A stretch of 64,000 nucleotides of DNA from Neisseria montereyensis (GTDB taxonomy: Bacteria > Pseudomonadota > Gammaproteobacteria > Burkholderiales > Neisseriaceae), in contig NZ_JANUXW010000002.1 of NCBI RefSeq assembly GCF_024834045.1, positions 186,001 through 250,000 of the forward strand, written 5' to 3'. Both the position numbers and the translations under genes were made by a program. The notes beneath the pieces are model-generated. The model was not told the DNA's origin and did not search any database. It was given only the letters and a program-made list of their open reading frames with translations. Positions 7,872 to 17,220 of the stretch are shown in pieces. Numbering within the stretch: position 1 is the stretch's first letter; the number at the start of each line of letters is the position of its first letter.

Positions 7872-8741
7872 ATGAAACCGGATATGATTAAACCAAGTAT
7901 GATTGAGCAATTGAAAGCGATGCTGCCGAAAAACCAAACGGTTGAATCCGCGATTCCCGGCCTGTATTTTTATTGCGCCGACAAGCCGAGCGAGATACTC
8001 GGCTATATTCAAGAGCCGAGTATTTGTATTGTGTTGCAGGGTGAGCGCAAGATTTATTTAGGTTCCGACTGCCAATATTTTAACGGCAGCCATTTAATGT
8101 TTTGCCCCGTGAACCTGCCCCTGCGTATGCATATCGAGCAGGCCACTACCGAACAGCCCGTGATAATTATGTCTATGAAATTGGAAATAGAGATGATTCG
8201 GGATATGTTGGCCAAAATTCCCCCCAAACCAAAAGAAAACCATGCCCACAACGGCATTCAGTGGACATTAGACGATCAATTGCTGGCCTTATTCGAACGG
8301 CTGATTGGTTTATTAAACCGGCCCGAAGACATTGCCGTTTTATCAGCACTCATTAAGCAAGAAATATACTACCGTCTGCTCACCGCCGAGCAGGGCGGGA
8401 AATTGCAACAATTGGTAGCAAGCGGCAGCCACACCCAACAGATAGCCCAAGCAACCGAATGGCTAAAAAATCATCTCGACCAGCCCATTATGGTGGAAGA
8501 GCTAGCCAAAACCTGCGGCATGAGCGTTTCCATGTTTTATCAGCAGTTTAAAGAAATCACCCAACTCAGCCCCCTGCAATACCACAAACACCTGCGCCTC
8601 ACCGAAGCGCGCAAACTCAATAAAGCCGGCAATATATCCATCGCCCAAATCGCCATGCAGGTAGGCTATGAAAGCCCGAGCCAGTTTAGCAGGGAATATA
8701 AACGGCAGTTTGGGGTGGCGCCTAGTGGGGATAGGGGGTGA
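7872..8741 (+). CDS. yqhC: AraC-family regulator, YqhC-like
   Basis: 289 residues from the ATG at 7872 (an in-frame TTG at 7857 is less likely). N-terminal cupin-like AraC_N domain with EPSICIVLQGERKIYLG; C-terminal double helix-turn-helix (about residues 190-285) with MVEELAKTCGMSVSMFYQQF, LRLTEARKLN and VGYESPSQFSREYKRQFG. The domain pair and the place divergent from yqhD match E. coli YqhC, which activates yqhD on exposure to aldehydes, partly through an N-terminal Cys. Here cysteines such as those in YFYCADKP and EPSICIVL could do this (inference). Ends in an uptake-sequence hairpin. Confidence 0.85.
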   Translation: MKPDMIKPSMIEQLKAMLPKNQTVESAIPGLYFYCADKPSEILGYIQEPSICIVLQGERKIYLGSDCQYFNGSHLMFCPVNLPLRMHIEQATTEQPVIIMSMKLEIEMIRDMLAKIPPKPKENHAHNGIQWTLDDQLLALFERLIGLLNRPEDIAVLSALIKQEIYYRLLTAEQGGKLQQLVASGSHTQQIAQATEWLKNHLDQPIMVEELAKTCGMSVSMFYQQFKEITQLSPLQYHKHLRLTEARKLNKAGNISIAQIAMQVGYESPSQFSREYKRQFGVAPSGDRG

Positions 8742-8759
8742 TTGATTGGGGTATATTAA

Positions 8760-8792
8760 AGGCCGTCTGAAAGGGTGAGTTTCAGACGGCCT
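8760..8792. terminator. Uptake-sequence hairpin terminator
   Basis: AGGCCGTCTGAAA and its complement around a seven-base loop with TTTT following on plus. It serves the convergent yqhC-like gene and the three-gene cassette. Confidence 0.85.
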
Positions 8793-8851
8793 TTTGAGCG
8801 ATTATTTTAAATATGTACTACTGTTATTTTAATGCTAATATTTTTTATTAA

Positions 8852-9475
8852 TCAATCAGTAGGAAAATGCTGTAACTGAACTACATGATGATGGACTGTA
8901 TATTCTAGACCTGATGTATGATGTGTATGTCGAGAAATGAAACTTAGTCCCGTTCTGGCCATATCTGGTTCGTCAATAGTTAAGTCATCAATTTCTTGTT
9001 CAATATTTTTTTTCCATTCTTGTAATACATCAGTTGATTTTTTATTTTGAGCAGATTTATTAGTAATATAAAGAAGTAAACCACCTTCTGAACAAGTTGG
9101 ACTTCCACTAGAATATCTATTAACTAATTGTTCAAAACCTTTTAATGAATATGTAGATCCCTTACTTACTTTAGCTTCCCCTATCCATCGATAACGGTCA
9201 CGTTTTATAGATATATCGACATGCCCACCCTGATGACAATCGTGTTCTATTTCATATTGGTGTTTAAAAAAACCTTTTAAATAAATTACTAAATACAACG
9301 ATATTGAATCCTCATTATGGTTGCATAGTAAGTCTTTATAGTCCTCTGCTATACAAATCCAATCAATTATTGCATTATTAATACTTTTATAAAATTCCTT
9401 TAGATCCAATCTACCTTGTAAGCCTTTAGCCTCGTTAGACTCATTATTACACACATCTTTGTAATTGAATGTCAT
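8852..9475 (-). CDS. Putative PD-(D/E)XK nuclease-like protein, third gene of unknown cassette
   Basis: 207 residues. The segment GGHVDISIKRDRYRWIGEAK gives D87-x12-E100-A-K102, the catalytic spacing of PD-(D/E)XK nucleases, and a following helix GFEQLVNRY supplies the conserved Gln/Tyr pattern often seen after the ExK. The rest is not recognised; the C terminus is rich in His. Its ATG overlaps the stop of the upstream gene (9472-9475), so the two are translationally coupled. AT-rich, no uptake sequence, unlike hrpA next to it. A role in DNA defence is a reasonable inference from the nuclease motif and the cassette form, not shown. Confidence 0.65.
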   Translation of the reverse strand: MTFNYKDVCNNESNEAKGLQGRLDLKEFYKSINNAIIDWICIAEDYKDLLCNHNEDSISLYLVIYLKGFFKHQYEIEHDCHQGGHVDISIKRDRYRWIGEAKVSKGSTYSLKGFEQLVNRYSSGSPTCSEGGLLLYITNKSAQNKKSTDVLQEWKKNIEQEIDDLTIDEPDMARTGLSFISRHTHHTSGLEYTVHHHVVQLQHFPTD

Positions 9476-9924
9476 GCTAAGCTACTCCTTTCAGAAGTGG
9501 CTTTTAACTCTCGAGACAATGGGCTAAGAGTGAATGTGATAAATAATAGGCTTGGATCAAATGTGGCTTTAATATTTCCATTGTTAAGAAAAATATAACC
9601 ATTATTTATAATGTCAGAAACTTCGTCTTCTTCTAATTCAATTGGCTCATCGGAATATTCGTCTTGGTATCTGTAAATAGGATCTAATAAATGCCATTTT
9701 TTCCCACCTAGATAATACCAAATATCTATAATAGTTCTTTTTTCATCATTATGAACGGTATCAGTGATTTCAGAAATACGTTTAGGTGTGATATTTTCTA
9801 ATAAAGAACTTTTTGTAGATTCTATATATTGAATAAACAATAACAACCTTTCTCTTTGTATGTCAGACAAAGAGTTGTCTTTTTTTATTTCCTCTTTGAT
9901 AGAGAGAAAGGTTGTTGTGTTCAT
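9472..9924 (-). CDS. Unknown 150-residue protein, middle gene of cassette
   Basis: 150 residues, acidic, no signal peptide or membrane segment. N-terminal half is helical (SIKEEIKKDNSLSDIQRERL); the second half looks beta-rich and includes WYYLGGKKWHLLDPIYRYQ and an acidic stretch PIELEEDEVSD. No known family recognised. It starts 3 bases after the stop of the upstream 384-residue protein and overlaps the downstream nuclease-like gene by four bases, so all three are almost certainly one transcript and may form one complex. Confidence 0.65.
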   Translation of the reverse strand: MNTTTFLSIKEEIKKDNSLSDIQRERLLLFIQYIESTKSSLLENITPKRISEITDTVHNDEKRTIIDIWYYLGGKKWHLLDPIYRYQDEYSDEPIELEEDEVSDIINNGYIFLNNGNIKATFDPSLLFITFTLSPLSRELKATSERSSLA

Positions 9925-9927
9925 ATT

Positions 9928-11082
9928 TTAATTTTTACAAGAATATTCATATATTTTAGATACCAAGTGATTTAAGTCATCCTCAGTTTCACAATCATCA
10001 ATTACTACAGAGTAGCAGGCACTATGTCTTTGTCTTTGTTTACTTTGTGTACTTTCAAGAAAACTCTTATAACTTAAAGCTGCAACAGGTTCAAAAAAAT
10101 CACTTCCTGAGTCAGATGGCCATTTTTTCTCAATAGCATGAAATTCTGTTTTTGATTGGATTCCTTCCATTCCGCCGGTATGGTATGGTTCCATTCTTAA
10201 ATCGCTACCATTATTTTTTCTATCTAATTTTTCATGCTTTACTGAGCCAGAATCTGTGTAGTGACTAAAGCTAATGACACGGCCTGCTGGCTCATCATAC
10301 AAAGATTTTATAGCACTACCAATATTTTTCTTTTTAGCAGATGCAATTTCTGTATATAGCTTAGTAATATGCTTGAATAAAGTATCAGATAAAAGATCTA
10401 AATCATTTTGACTTGTAATAGCAGTTGCATCACTATATAGAGTAAGAACTTTTTCTTCCTTATCAATCGTAAAATAGCTAACAAGTTGTTTATAATCTTG
10501 ATGTATTGCAATTACTTCATCATGTAAACCTATATCGAACCTCTGGAAATATTCTTGAACATTTTCAGGGGTGTCACTTAAGATAAATTCTTGACGTTTC
10601 CGAAAAGATTTTTTACCGCAGATCCAAAATCTTTTGTTACCGTCTAAAGTATCAGAATTTACAAGAAATAGTTGAGTTCCTTGTTCTTCAAGAATATTTT
10701 TAGGAATTAAGTTAGGGAAATATTTGGAATATTCTACTTCTGAATTAGAATTAATTTCGTTAATTATTCTACTTTCTAATTCATTAAATTGATCTTCTGT
10801 AAAATCAGGAAGATCATAAAAAACAATTGTTTTCTTCCCAAAGAATAAACTTCTATTATATTCTTTTTCTAATACATTCTTGATTTTAATTAGAAATGTA
10901 TCGTCATCTGTATTTGGCAGATTTTCAATCTTATCTTTTAACCCATTCCAAGACTGTGTTTTAAATATTTCTTTTGAAAATAAAATTTTACTAAGTTTAC
11001 GAATAGAATAATCACGATCTTGAAGATAACCTATTAATAAACATATTGTTTTTTTAAGATCTTGATTTTCTTTGTTATTCAT
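9928..11082 (-). CDS. Unknown 384-residue protein, first gene of cassette
   Basis: 384 residues, no membrane segment. N-terminal 80 residues are helical and contain YSIRKLSKILFSKEIF, a possible helix-turn-helix; the middle is mixed alpha/beta (KKTIVFYDLPDFTEDQFNEL, TQLFLVNSDTLDGNKRFWIC). No catalytic motif recognised. TAGGAGATAAAA precedes the ATG. The start lies only 27 bases after the hrpA stop on the same strand, leaving little room for a private promoter, so expression may come from hrpA read-through or a promoter in the end of hrpA. GC is near 30%, much lower than hrpA, pointing to acquired DNA. Confidence 0.65.
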   Translation of the reverse strand: MNNKENQDLKKTICLLIGYLQDRDYSIRKLSKILFSKEIFKTQSWNGLKDKIENLPNTDDDTFLIKIKNVLEKEYNRSLFFGKKTIVFYDLPDFTEDQFNELESRIINEINSNSEVEYSKYFPNLIPKNILEEQGTQLFLVNSDTLDGNKRFWICGKKSFRKRQEFILSDTPENVQEYFQRFDIGLHDEVIAIHQDYKQLVSYFTIDKEEKVLTLYSDATAITSQNDLDLLSDTLFKHITKLYTEIASAKKKNIGSAIKSLYDEPAGRVISFSHYTDSGSVKHEKLDRKNNGSDLRMEPYHTGGMEGIQSKTEFHAIEKKWPSDSGSDFFEPVAALSYKSFLESTQSKQRQRHSACYSVVIDDCETEDDLNHLVSKIYEYSCKN

Positions 11083-11109
11083 TTTTATCTCCTAAATATA
11101 CTATTTTGA

Positions 11110-14100
11110 TTATAAGCTGTTCCAAAAGTTTTTCAACCGCTTAACCGAAACCGGATAAGGCGTCTTTAATTCCTGCGCAAACAGCGACACGCGCAATTCT
11201 TCTATCTGCCATCTAAACCCTTTCAGGCCGTCTGAAAGGGGTTGGTTGTGTTTGAGCAGACTGTCTGTTTTTTCCTGCCACATTTGTTCCAATTCTTGAA
11301 TATCGGCTTCGCGCGCGGCGTCGCGGGCGGGGTTGGCGCTGTATTTTTCCATGCGTAGGGTCATGGCTTTGAGGTAAACGGGCAGGCGCGGCCATTGTGC
11401 CCACGGGGTGCGGCTGGCGAAACCGGCGGATAGCAGTGCCTGCACGCGTTCGCGCAGCAGCGGGGTGAGGGGGTGTTTGCCCAGTTTTCCGTTGAGTTCG
11501 GCATAAGCGGCGGCGGTGTCTTGCAAATAGCGGCTCATGGCTTCTTTTACGGCGGGCAGGCGGCTGCGGGCGCGTTTGATTTGTTCTTTAAAGGCTTTTT
11601 CGCTGCGCGGCGGTTCGTCTTCGCCGATAAAGGCGCGGTCGCAGATGGCGGCGGTGAGGTCGTCGCGCAGGGTGTCGGCGGGAATGTGTTTGAGCAGCAT
11701 GGCGGCTTGGGTGAAGCCGGGTATGCCTTTATTGAGGTCTTTCATGTGCTCTTTAAGCTGGCGTTGCATGAGGGCGATAACGCCTTGGCGGTGGGCTTGT
11801 TCGGCGGCTTCGGGGGTGTCGAACAGGCGCAGGGCGATGCGGCCGTCTTTTTCTTTTTGCAGGCCGAGATAGCCGGTGAGCTGCTGTTTGCCGCGTGCGA
11901 ATTTGATGGATTCGGGTAGGGTGCCGATGTCCCATGTGGTGACATTATCGCGCTCGAATTCTTGGGTGTTGTCGCGGAAGGTGACGGCGGCGGCTTGGCC
12001 GAGTTCGTGTTGGAGTTTGGCAAGGTCGCGGCCGGTGGCGAGCTCTTGGCCGCCGTCGTCGATAATGCGCAGATTGAAATAGTTGTGCGGGGGCAGGGGG
12101 GTGCTTGCCCATTGTTCGAGGTCGATTTGTTCAAGCAGGCGCATATCGCCGGCGGTTTTGGCGATAAATTGCGCCAGCTGGGGCATTATCGGCGCCTGTT
12201 GGTCGGGATGGCTTTCTAAAAAGCGGGTAATAAAATCGGGCACGGGCACGCAGATGCGGCGGATTTGTTTGGGCAGGGCTTTAATCAGCAATTGCAGCTT
12301 TTCGCGCAACATGCCGGGCACCAGCCATTCGAGCGCGGGGGCGTGCAGGCGGTTGAGCACGGTGAGCGGCAGGGTGAGGGTAACGCCGTCGAGGGGGTGG
12401 TTCGGCTCGAAGCGGTAGCTGAGTTTGAATTTGCCGTCTTCGGTTTTCCAGAATTTGGGAAACTGCTCTTCGGTGATGTGCGCGGCGGCGTGTTGCATCA
12501 GGTCTTCTTTGCTGAGGAAGAGCAGGCGCGGGTTTTCTTGCTCGGCGGTTTTCAGCCATGCTTCAAAGGTGCGGATATCGGCAAAGGGCAATTCTTTCAG
12601 ACGGCCTTGTGAGGTTTGTTGTTTGTTGAGGCCGTCTGAAACGGTTTCGGCTGTTGCGGCTTTTTTTTCAGACGGCCTGTAAAACTGCGGCAGCCTTTGG
12701 TTGTAAAACTCGTATAAGGCTTCTTCATCAACCAATACGTCTTGCTTGCGCGATTTGTGTTCGAGCTCGCTGATTTCTTTAATCAGCTTTTTATTGTGCT
12801 GAAAAAAGGCGGCCTGAATATGGCTTTCTTGGGCAACCAATGCGCCGCGGATAAACAGTTCGCGCGCTTCTTCGGGGGCAACCCTGCCATAGGCCACGGG
12901 GCGGCGGGGGATAACGGTGAGGCCGTAGAAGGTAACGCGTTCGCTGGCCACAACTTCGCCGCGCTTTTGCGACCAATGGGGCTCGAAATAATGATAGCGC
13001 ACCAGATGCGGGGCTTCGGCTTCTATCCATTCGGGATCAATTTGGGCGACATCGCGGGCATAAAGGCGGGTGGTTTCGGTGAGCTCGGCGGCCATCACCC
13101 ATTTGGGTTTGCTTTTAAACAGCGCGGAAGCGGGGAATAAATGGAAATGGCTGCCGCGGGCGCCGATATAGTCGTGCCCTTCGGGGGATTTGAGGCCGAT
13201 ATTGGCAATCAGGCCGGTGAGCAGGGCGCGGTGGATTTGCTCATAGCCGGCTTCTTTGGCGGCGCGGAGGTGGGCACGGTGCTGCTTTTTATCAAGCTGC
13301 TTTTGCTTGCGTTTGGCCGATAAATCTTGATCGGCGGTGTTTTCAGATGAGCTAAGCTGGGCTTGCTGCGGAGGCCGTCTGAAAGCGTTTTCTTTGCTGA
13401 CCAAACCCATTTCTACGGCAATATCGGCCAGTTGTTTGTGCAATTCGCGCCATTCGCGCATGCGCAGGTGGGAAAGAAAATATTGATGGCACCATTGCAC
13501 CAACTGGCGGTTGCTCAAACCCTTATCGCGCTCGCGCTGGAAGCTGTCCCAAATATTCAGATAGGCGGCAAAGTCAGATTGTTTGTCGGTAAAGCGTTCA
13601 TGGGCTTTTTGGGCCGCTTCGCGCGCTTCCAAAGGCCGCTCGCGCGGGTCTTGGATGGAAAGGGCGGATACAATCACCAGCATTTCTTGTACGCAATCGT
13701 GTTTTTGTGCCGCCAACAGCATGCGCGAGATTTTGGGGTCGATCGGCAGGCGTGCCATTTGTTTGCCCAAAGTGGTGAGGTCGTTTTTATCGTTTACGGC
13801 GCCGAGCTCAAGCAGCACCTGAAAGCCGTCGTTGATATAGCGTTGGTCGGGTGCTTCTAAAAAGGGGAAGGCGGCGACATCGCCGAGTTTTAAGGCGGCC
13901 ATGCGCAGGATGACGGCGGCCAGGTTGCTGCGGATGATTTCGGGGTCGGTAAATTCGGGACGGTTTTCAAAGTCTTCTTCGGAATAGAGGCGGATGGCTA
14001 CGCCGGCGGATACGCGGCCGCAACGGCCGGAGCGCTGGCGTGCGGCGGCTTGGGAAATTTTTTCCACATGAAGCTGCTCGACTTTGGCGCGGGCGGAATA

Positions 14101-15177
14101 GCGTTTCACTCTTGCCAAGCCGGTATCGATTACATATTTGATGCCGGGTACGGTAAGCGAGGTTTCGGCGACGTTGGTGGCCAAAACAATACGGCGGTTG
14201 TTGCCGCTCGGGTGAAAAATTTTATGCTGTTCGGCTGCCGATAAACGGGCGAACAGGGGCAGGATTTCGTCGTTGCGGCGCAGGGGCGATTTGCGCAGGG
14301 CTTCGGCGGCTTCGCGGATTTCGCGCTCGCCGGGTAGGAACACCAGAATATCGCCTTTGCCCAATCGCGCCAATTCGTCGGCGGCATCGACTATGGCATC
14401 GGCTATTTCGATTTCCGCTTCGTCTTCGTCTTGCGAATGCAGGGGGCGGTAAACAATATCAACCGGAAAGGTGCGGCCGCTCACTTCCAATACGGGGGCG
14501 TTGTTGAAATGGCGGGAAAAGCGTTCGGCATCAATGGTGGCCGAAGTGATGATGACTTTTAAATCAGGGCGGCGCGGCAGTAGTTGCTTGAGGTAGCCGA
14601 GCAGAAAATCAATATTGAGACTACGTTCGTGCGCTTCGTCGATAATAATGGTGTCGTAGGCGGTGAGGTAGCGGTCGGTTTGGGTTTCGGCAAGTAGAAT
14701 GCCGTCGGTCATCAGTTTGATATAGGCATCGCGCGAGGTGTTGTCGTTGAAGCGCACTTTATAGCCGACGGTTTGGCCGATGGGGTTGCCGAGCTCTTCG
14801 GCAATGCGTTCGGCAACCGAGCGCGCCGCCAGCCGCCGCGGTTGGGTGTGGCCGATGAGTCCGGCGGTGCCGCGTCCGAGTTCCAAGCAGATTTTCGGCA
14901 GTTGGGTGGTTTTGCCCGAGCCGGTTTCGCCGCAGATAATGGTGACCTGATTGGCGGCGATGGCGGCTTTGATGTCGTCTAAACGTTCGTGTACGGGCAG
15001 GGTGCCGTCGTATTGCGGTGTGGGCAGCGCGGCTTGGCGTTTCAGAAAAATATCGTGTGATTTTTGGTATTTTTTCTCAACGGAGGCCATACCGCCGAAA
15101 CGCTTGGGGTTTTTAAAGGCGTTGCGTAGAAAGTGGCGGTCTTTAGAGAGGGTTTGCGATAAATCGGGTTGGGGCAT
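11110..15177 (-). CDS. hrpA: ATP-dependent RNA helicase HrpA
   Basis: 1355 residues from the ATG at 15177 (a TTG 27 bases upstream is less likely). DEAH-box helicase: GETGSGKTT at about 83-91, DEAH at 180-183, SAT motif III, and QRSGRCGRV motif VI, then the HA2/OB domains and the long DUF3418 C terminus typical of HrpA. It unwinds RNA and in E. coli helps process fimbrial mRNA and rescue stalled ribosomes. The coding sequence carries at least five uptake sequences, three within 84 bases in a hydrophilic linker. Single gene; followed with 27 bases spacing by an AT-rich cassette. Confidence 0.95.
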   Translation of the reverse strand: MPQPDLSQTLSKDRHFLRNAFKNPKRFGGMASVEKKYQKSHDIFLKRQAALPTPQYDGTLPVHERLDDIKAAIAANQVTIICGETGSGKTTQLPKICLELGRGTAGLIGHTQPRRLAARSVAERIAEELGNPIGQTVGYKVRFNDNTSRDAYIKLMTDGILLAETQTDRYLTAYDTIIIDEAHERSLNIDFLLGYLKQLLPRRPDLKVIITSATIDAERFSRHFNNAPVLEVSGRTFPVDIVYRPLHSQDEDEAEIEIADAIVDAADELARLGKGDILVFLPGEREIREAAEALRKSPLRRNDEILPLFARLSAAEQHKIFHPSGNNRRIVLATNVAETSLTVPGIKYVIDTGLARVKRYSARAKVEQLHVEKISQAAARQRSGRCGRVSAGVAIRLYSEEDFENRPEFTDPEIIRSNLAAVILRMAALKLGDVAAFPFLEAPDQRYINDGFQVLLELGAVNDKNDLTTLGKQMARLPIDPKISRMLLAAQKHDCVQEMLVIVSALSIQDPRERPLEAREAAQKAHERFTDKQSDFAAYLNIWDSFQRERDKGLSNRQLVQWCHQYFLSHLRMREWRELHKQLADIAVEMGLVSKENAFRRPPQQAQLSSSENTADQDLSAKRKQKQLDKKQHRAHLRAAKEAGYEQIHRALLTGLIANIGLKSPEGHDYIGARGSHFHLFPASALFKSKPKWVMAAELTETTRLYARDVAQIDPEWIEAEAPHLVRYHYFEPHWSQKRGEVVASERVTFYGLTVIPRRPVAYGRVAPEEARELFIRGALVAQESHIQAAFFQHNKKLIKEISELEHKSRKQDVLVDEEALYEFYNQRLPQFYRPSEKKAATAETVSDGLNKQQTSQGRLKELPFADIRTFEAWLKTAEQENPRLLFLSKEDLMQHAAAHITEEQFPKFWKTEDGKFKLSYRFEPNHPLDGVTLTLPLTVLNRLHAPALEWLVPGMLREKLQLLIKALPKQIRRICVPVPDFITRFLESHPDQQAPIMPQLAQFIAKTAGDMRLLEQIDLEQWASTPLPPHNYFNLRIIDDGGQELATGRDLAKLQHELGQAAAVTFRDNTQEFERDNVTTWDIGTLPESIKFARGKQQLTGYLGLQKEKDGRIALRLFDTPEAAEQAHRQGVIALMQRQLKEHMKDLNKGIPGFTQAAMLLKHIPADTLRDDLTAAICDRAFIGEDEPPRSEKAFKEQIKRARSRLPAVKEAMSRYLQDTAAAYAELNGKLGKHPLTPLLRERVQALLSAGFASRTPWAQWPRLPVYLKAMTLRMEKYSANPARDAAREADIQELEQMWQEKTDSLLKHNQPLSDGLKGFRWQIEELRVSLFAQELKTPYPVSVKRLKNFWNSL
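12595..12678. repeat. Cluster of three uptake sequences inside hrpA
   Basis: TTCAGACGGCC near 12596-12606, AGGCCGTCTGAA at 12629-12640 and TTCAGACGGCCT at 12667-12678 lie in the hrpA reading frame and encode parts of a polar linker (RPSEKK, ETVSDGLN, GRLKEL). Confidence 0.9.
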
Positions 15178-15230
15178 GGCGGCGGTAATTTTTAGGGAAA
15201 ACAAAGGGTGTCATTATAACTGATAACCAC

Positions 15231-15692
15231 TTATAAAAGCGGGCCGTCTGAAAGCGGTTCGGCTTGATTTAATATGTCGGCCAGTCGGGCGGGCAGGCGG
15301 GTGATTTTTTGGGCGGTGTAGTCGAAGCAGACCATGCCGGTTTGTATTTTGGCAATGCTTTTGCCGTCGCTTTGGCGGCGGATGTGGTAGCGCAATTCAA
15401 AACCGCTGCGGCCGATGTCGCCGCAACCCATTTCGATTTCTAAGGTGTCGCCGTAATGCGCCTGCGCCAGATATTGCACGGCGGCATCGCCCATAATCAG
15501 GCCGGAACCGCCGGCGTCTAATTCGGTGAAACCGTGTACCGCCAGCCAGCGCATACGGCTTTCATGGCATAAGCCCAGCACGGCATCGTTGGCTAGGTGG
15601 TTGCCGTAATTGATATCGCCAACGCGCACGCGGATTTGGGTGCGGAATAAAACGGCGGCAGGCAGGGGCACTTGGATTCTGGCCATAATCAT
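15231..15692 (-). CDS. Acyl-CoA thioesterase-like hotdog protein
   Basis: 153 residues, single hotdog domain of the 4-hydroxybenzoyl-CoA thioesterase/YbgC group: IRVRVGDINYGNHLANDAVL holds the D-x-N-x-x-G-H type active-site loop (here D-I-N-Y-G-N-H). Such enzymes cleave acyl-CoA or acyl-ACP thioesters; substrate unknown. The last residues PLSDGPLL come from an uptake sequence that overlaps the end of the gene. Start taken at the first ATG; an ATG two codons on is also possible. It lies 53 bases upstream of hrpA and may be co-transcribed. Confidence 0.85.
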   Translation of the reverse strand: MIMARIQVPLPAAVLFRTQIRVRVGDINYGNHLANDAVLGLCHESRMRWLAVHGFTELDAGGSGLIMGDAAVQYLAQAHYGDTLEIEMGCGDIGRSGFELRYHIRRQSDGKSIAKIQTGMVCFDYTAQKITRLPARLADILNQAEPLSDGPLL

Positions 15693-16018
15693 GCTTTCTT
15701 TAATGAGGGGTGGGGTATTGTAGCGGATTTTGTGTGGTTGCGGCTTTGATTGAGTGGCTGTTTTAATAGGCCGTCTGAAAAATAAGTGTTTGAAATAATG
15801 TTGTTATAGTGTGGTGTGTTTTTGGTGGGCAGGGTGACGGGTGGCGGTGGTTTTCAGACGGCCTCTTCCAATAGGCCGGGTGATGTTTGCAATCTATACG
15901 GAACAACGCGGCTTTCAGAGTGTCTGATTGCTGTTGCCGCATGTAGTTTTGGCGGTGAAAATGCTATAATCAATGCTTAACGTTTATTTCTTTTCTATCA
16001 ATTCGGAGGATTCACCTT
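15693..16018. promoter_or_regulatory. Intergenic region upstream of fba with two uptake sequences
   Basis: About 325 bases without a gene. Uptake sequences at 15768-15779 (plus) and 15853-15864 (minus), about 75 bases apart, too far for a compact hairpin. The fba promoter lies at the right end. Confidence 0.6.
15962..15970 (+). promoter_or_regulatory. Extended -10 promoter of fba
   Basis: TGCTATAAT is a perfect extended -10 element; no good -35 lies at 17 bases, consistent with an extended -10 type. The start codon is 49 bases on, with GGAGGA at 16004-16010. Confidence 0.65.
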
Positions 16019-17083
16019 ATGGCTCTCGTTTCCATGCGCCAATTGCTCGACCATGCTGCCGAAAACAGCTACGGCCTGCCTGCTTTTAACGTAAACAATC
16101 TCGAACAGATGCGGGCGATTATGGAAGCCGCCGATCAGGTGAATGCGCCTGTGATTGTTCAGGCCAGTGCGGGGGCGCGCAAATATGCGGGCGCACCTTT
16201 TTTACGCCATTTGATTTTGGCGGCCGTTGAAGAGTTTCCCCATATTCCGGTGGTGATGCACCAAGACCACGGCGCGTCGCCCGATGTGTGCCAACGTTCT
16301 ATCCAGCTCGGCTTTAGCTCGGTGATGATGGATGGTTCATTATTGGCCGACGGTAAAACCCCTTCTACTTATGAATACAATGTAGATATGACCCGTAAAG
16401 TGGTTGAGTTTTCGCATGCTTGCGGGGTATCGGTAGAGGGTGAAATCGGCGTGTTGGGCAATCTGGAAACCGGCGAAGCGGGTGAGGAAGACGGTGTCGG
16501 CGCGGTCGGCAAACTTTCGCATGACCAAATGTTAACCAGCGTGGAAGATGCGACCCGTTTTGTGCGCGATACCGGTGTGGATGCATTGGCCATTGCCATC
16601 GGCACCAGCCACGGTGCGTATAAATTCACACGTCCGCCCACTGGCGATGTGTTGCGTATCGACCGCATTAAAGAAATTCACGAAGCCTTGCCGAATACCC
16701 ATATTGTGATGCACGGTTCCAGCTCGGTGCCGCAAGAGTGGTTGAAAGTGATTAACGAACACGGCGGTGCGATTGGCGAAACTTATGGCGTGCCGGTTGA
16801 GGAAATCGTAGAGGGTATTAAACACGGTGTGCGCAAGGTGAATATCGATACCGACTTACGTTTGGCTTCTACCGGGGCTATCCGCCGTTTTATGGTGGAA
16901 AATCCGGCTGAGTTCGACCCGCGTAAATATCTGGCCAAAACCGTAGAAGCGATGAAGCAAATTTGTATCGACCGCTATTTGGCTTTCGGTTGCGAAGGCC
17001 AAGCCGACAAAATCAAACCGGTTTCGTTGGAAGTGATGGCAAATAAATACGCTAAAGGCGAATTGGCGCAAATTGTGAAATAA
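16019..17083 (+). CDS. fba: Fructose-bisphosphate aldolase, class II
   Basis: 354 residues of the zinc-dependent class II aldolase family (Calvin-cycle/long subgroup). Key segments: VVMHQDHGA (first zinc His and catalytic Asp), [19 protein letters not shown] (glutamate and loop), GTSHGAYK and [13 protein letters not shown] (zinc His and phosphate loop), NIDTDLR. It splits fructose 1,6-bisphosphate to triose phosphates; in Neisseria, which lack phosphofructokinase, it mainly serves gluconeogenesis. Strong GGAGGA ribosome site, single gene with its own promoter and terminator. Confidence 0.97.
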   Translation: MALVSMRQLLDHAAENSYGLPAFNVNNLEQMRAIMEAADQVNAPVIVQASAGARKYAGAPFLRHLILAAVEEFPHIPVVMHQDHGASPDVCQRSIQLGFSSVMMDGSLLADGKTPSTYEYNVDMTRKVVEFSHACGVSVEGEIGVLGNLETGEAGEEDGVGAVGKLSHDQMLTSVEDATRFVRDTGVDALAIAIGTSHGAYKFTRPPTGDVLRIDRIKEIHEALPNTHIVMHGSSSVPQEWLKVINEHGGAIGETYGVPVEEIVEGIKHGVRKVNIDTDLRLASTGAIRRFMVENPAEFDPRKYLAKTVEAMKQICIDRYLAFGCEGQADKIKPVSLEVMANKYAKGELAQIVK

Positions 17084-17098
17084 AATCGGATTAAGCCT

Positions 17099-17134
17099 AA
17101 AAAACACCCGCTTATTCAAGCCGGGTGTTTTTTA
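17099..17134 (+). terminator. Intrinsic terminator of fba
   Basis: AAAAAACACCCG and its complement CGGGTGTTTTTT around a short loop, ending in a T run. Confidence 0.9.
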
Positions 17135-17220
17135 TCGCTTGCAATAATTGCCGTAAGCCATACACATCTTAGAATGAATACCTTACAATAGCCCCGTTTG
17201 AACCTAATGAAAGCAGCACC

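Noticed and set aside
11473-14982. Long open frames on the plus strand opposite hrpA (for example 148 and 165 codons)
   Set aside because: They are antisense to a clear helicase gene, follow its codon bias, and have no family features or ribosome sites.
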